Below, piece by piece: positions 5,427-5,467 of a stretch of DNA of 5,467 bases. The stretch is from an uncultured Hungatella sp. Lineage in GTDB: Bacteria > Bacillota > Clostridia > Lachnospirales > Lachnospiraceae. The position numbers and the translations under genes are program-made. Where the stretch lies: positions 1 through 5,467 of the forward strand of contig CAJUJV010000120.1 of NCBI GenBank assembly GCA_910586845.1, given 5' to 3'. How positions within the stretch are numbered: position 1 is the stretch's first letter; every line of letters begins with the position of its first letter. The notes below the pieces were generated by a model that saw only the letters and a list, made by a program, of their open reading frames with translations, ran no database searches and had not been told where the DNA came from.

Positions 5427-5467
5427 TAGTTTTTCTTGACTTGTCCCGCAAATTTCCTTTTGTATTG

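Noticed and set aside
5422..5440. An inverted repeat GTCAA...TTGAC near the right edge
   Set aside because: It is only five bases per arm, and one arm is the -35 of the tRNA promoter; it is not strong enough to call a terminator or operator.

Overview
The window looks like a piece of a Firmicutes chromosome, most likely a gut Clostridia/Lachnospiraceae-type bacterium. This is inferred from strong AGGAGG-type ribosome binding sites, TTGACA/TATAAT-like promoters, roughly balanced base composition by eye, a tRNA without an encoded CCA, and the gene families present. Every gene I can support is on the minus strand, so transcription runs from the right edge to the left.

From right to left: a tRNA-Arg(ACG) at 5355..5282 has its own promoter and a strong intrinsic terminator. 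Next comes an intergenic region (5063-5228) with a near-consensus promoter and several dyad and direct-repeat motifs. It drives a catabolic cluster: an enolase-superfamily sugar-acid dehydratase (DgoD/ManD-like), an SLC13/DASS-family permease, a LysR-family regulator that has lost about 110 internal residues in frame, and a membrane-anchored NERD-domain protein. A second regulatory region (1184-1318) holds a TTGAAG-N17-TATAAT promoter and a perfect 12-bp palindrome that fits the FadR/GntR operator consensus. It precedes kduI (5-keto-4-deoxyuronate isomerase) and a GntR/FCD regulator that runs off the left edge.

Functionally this is a sugar-acid utilisation locus. The permease probably imports an organic or sugar acid. 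The dehydratase would turn an aldonate into a 2-keto-3-deoxy sugar acid. KduI acts on the unsaturated uronate product of pectin or glycosaminoglycan breakdown, leading towards 2-keto-3-deoxygluconate. The two enzyme branches would meet at 2-keto-3-deoxy sugar acids, but KduD, the KDG kinase and the KDPG aldolase are not in the window. Two regulators fit the two control regions: the GntR protein with the palindrome at kduI, and a LysR-type protein with the T-N11-A dyad near -63 of the dehydratase promoter, although the LysR copy here seems damaged.

I found no CRISPR array, insertion sequence or clearly novel system. The most interesting points are the internally deleted LysR regulator, the two well-formed candidate operators, and the mixed active-site signature of the dehydratase. 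No gene-free stretch exceeds 300 bases.
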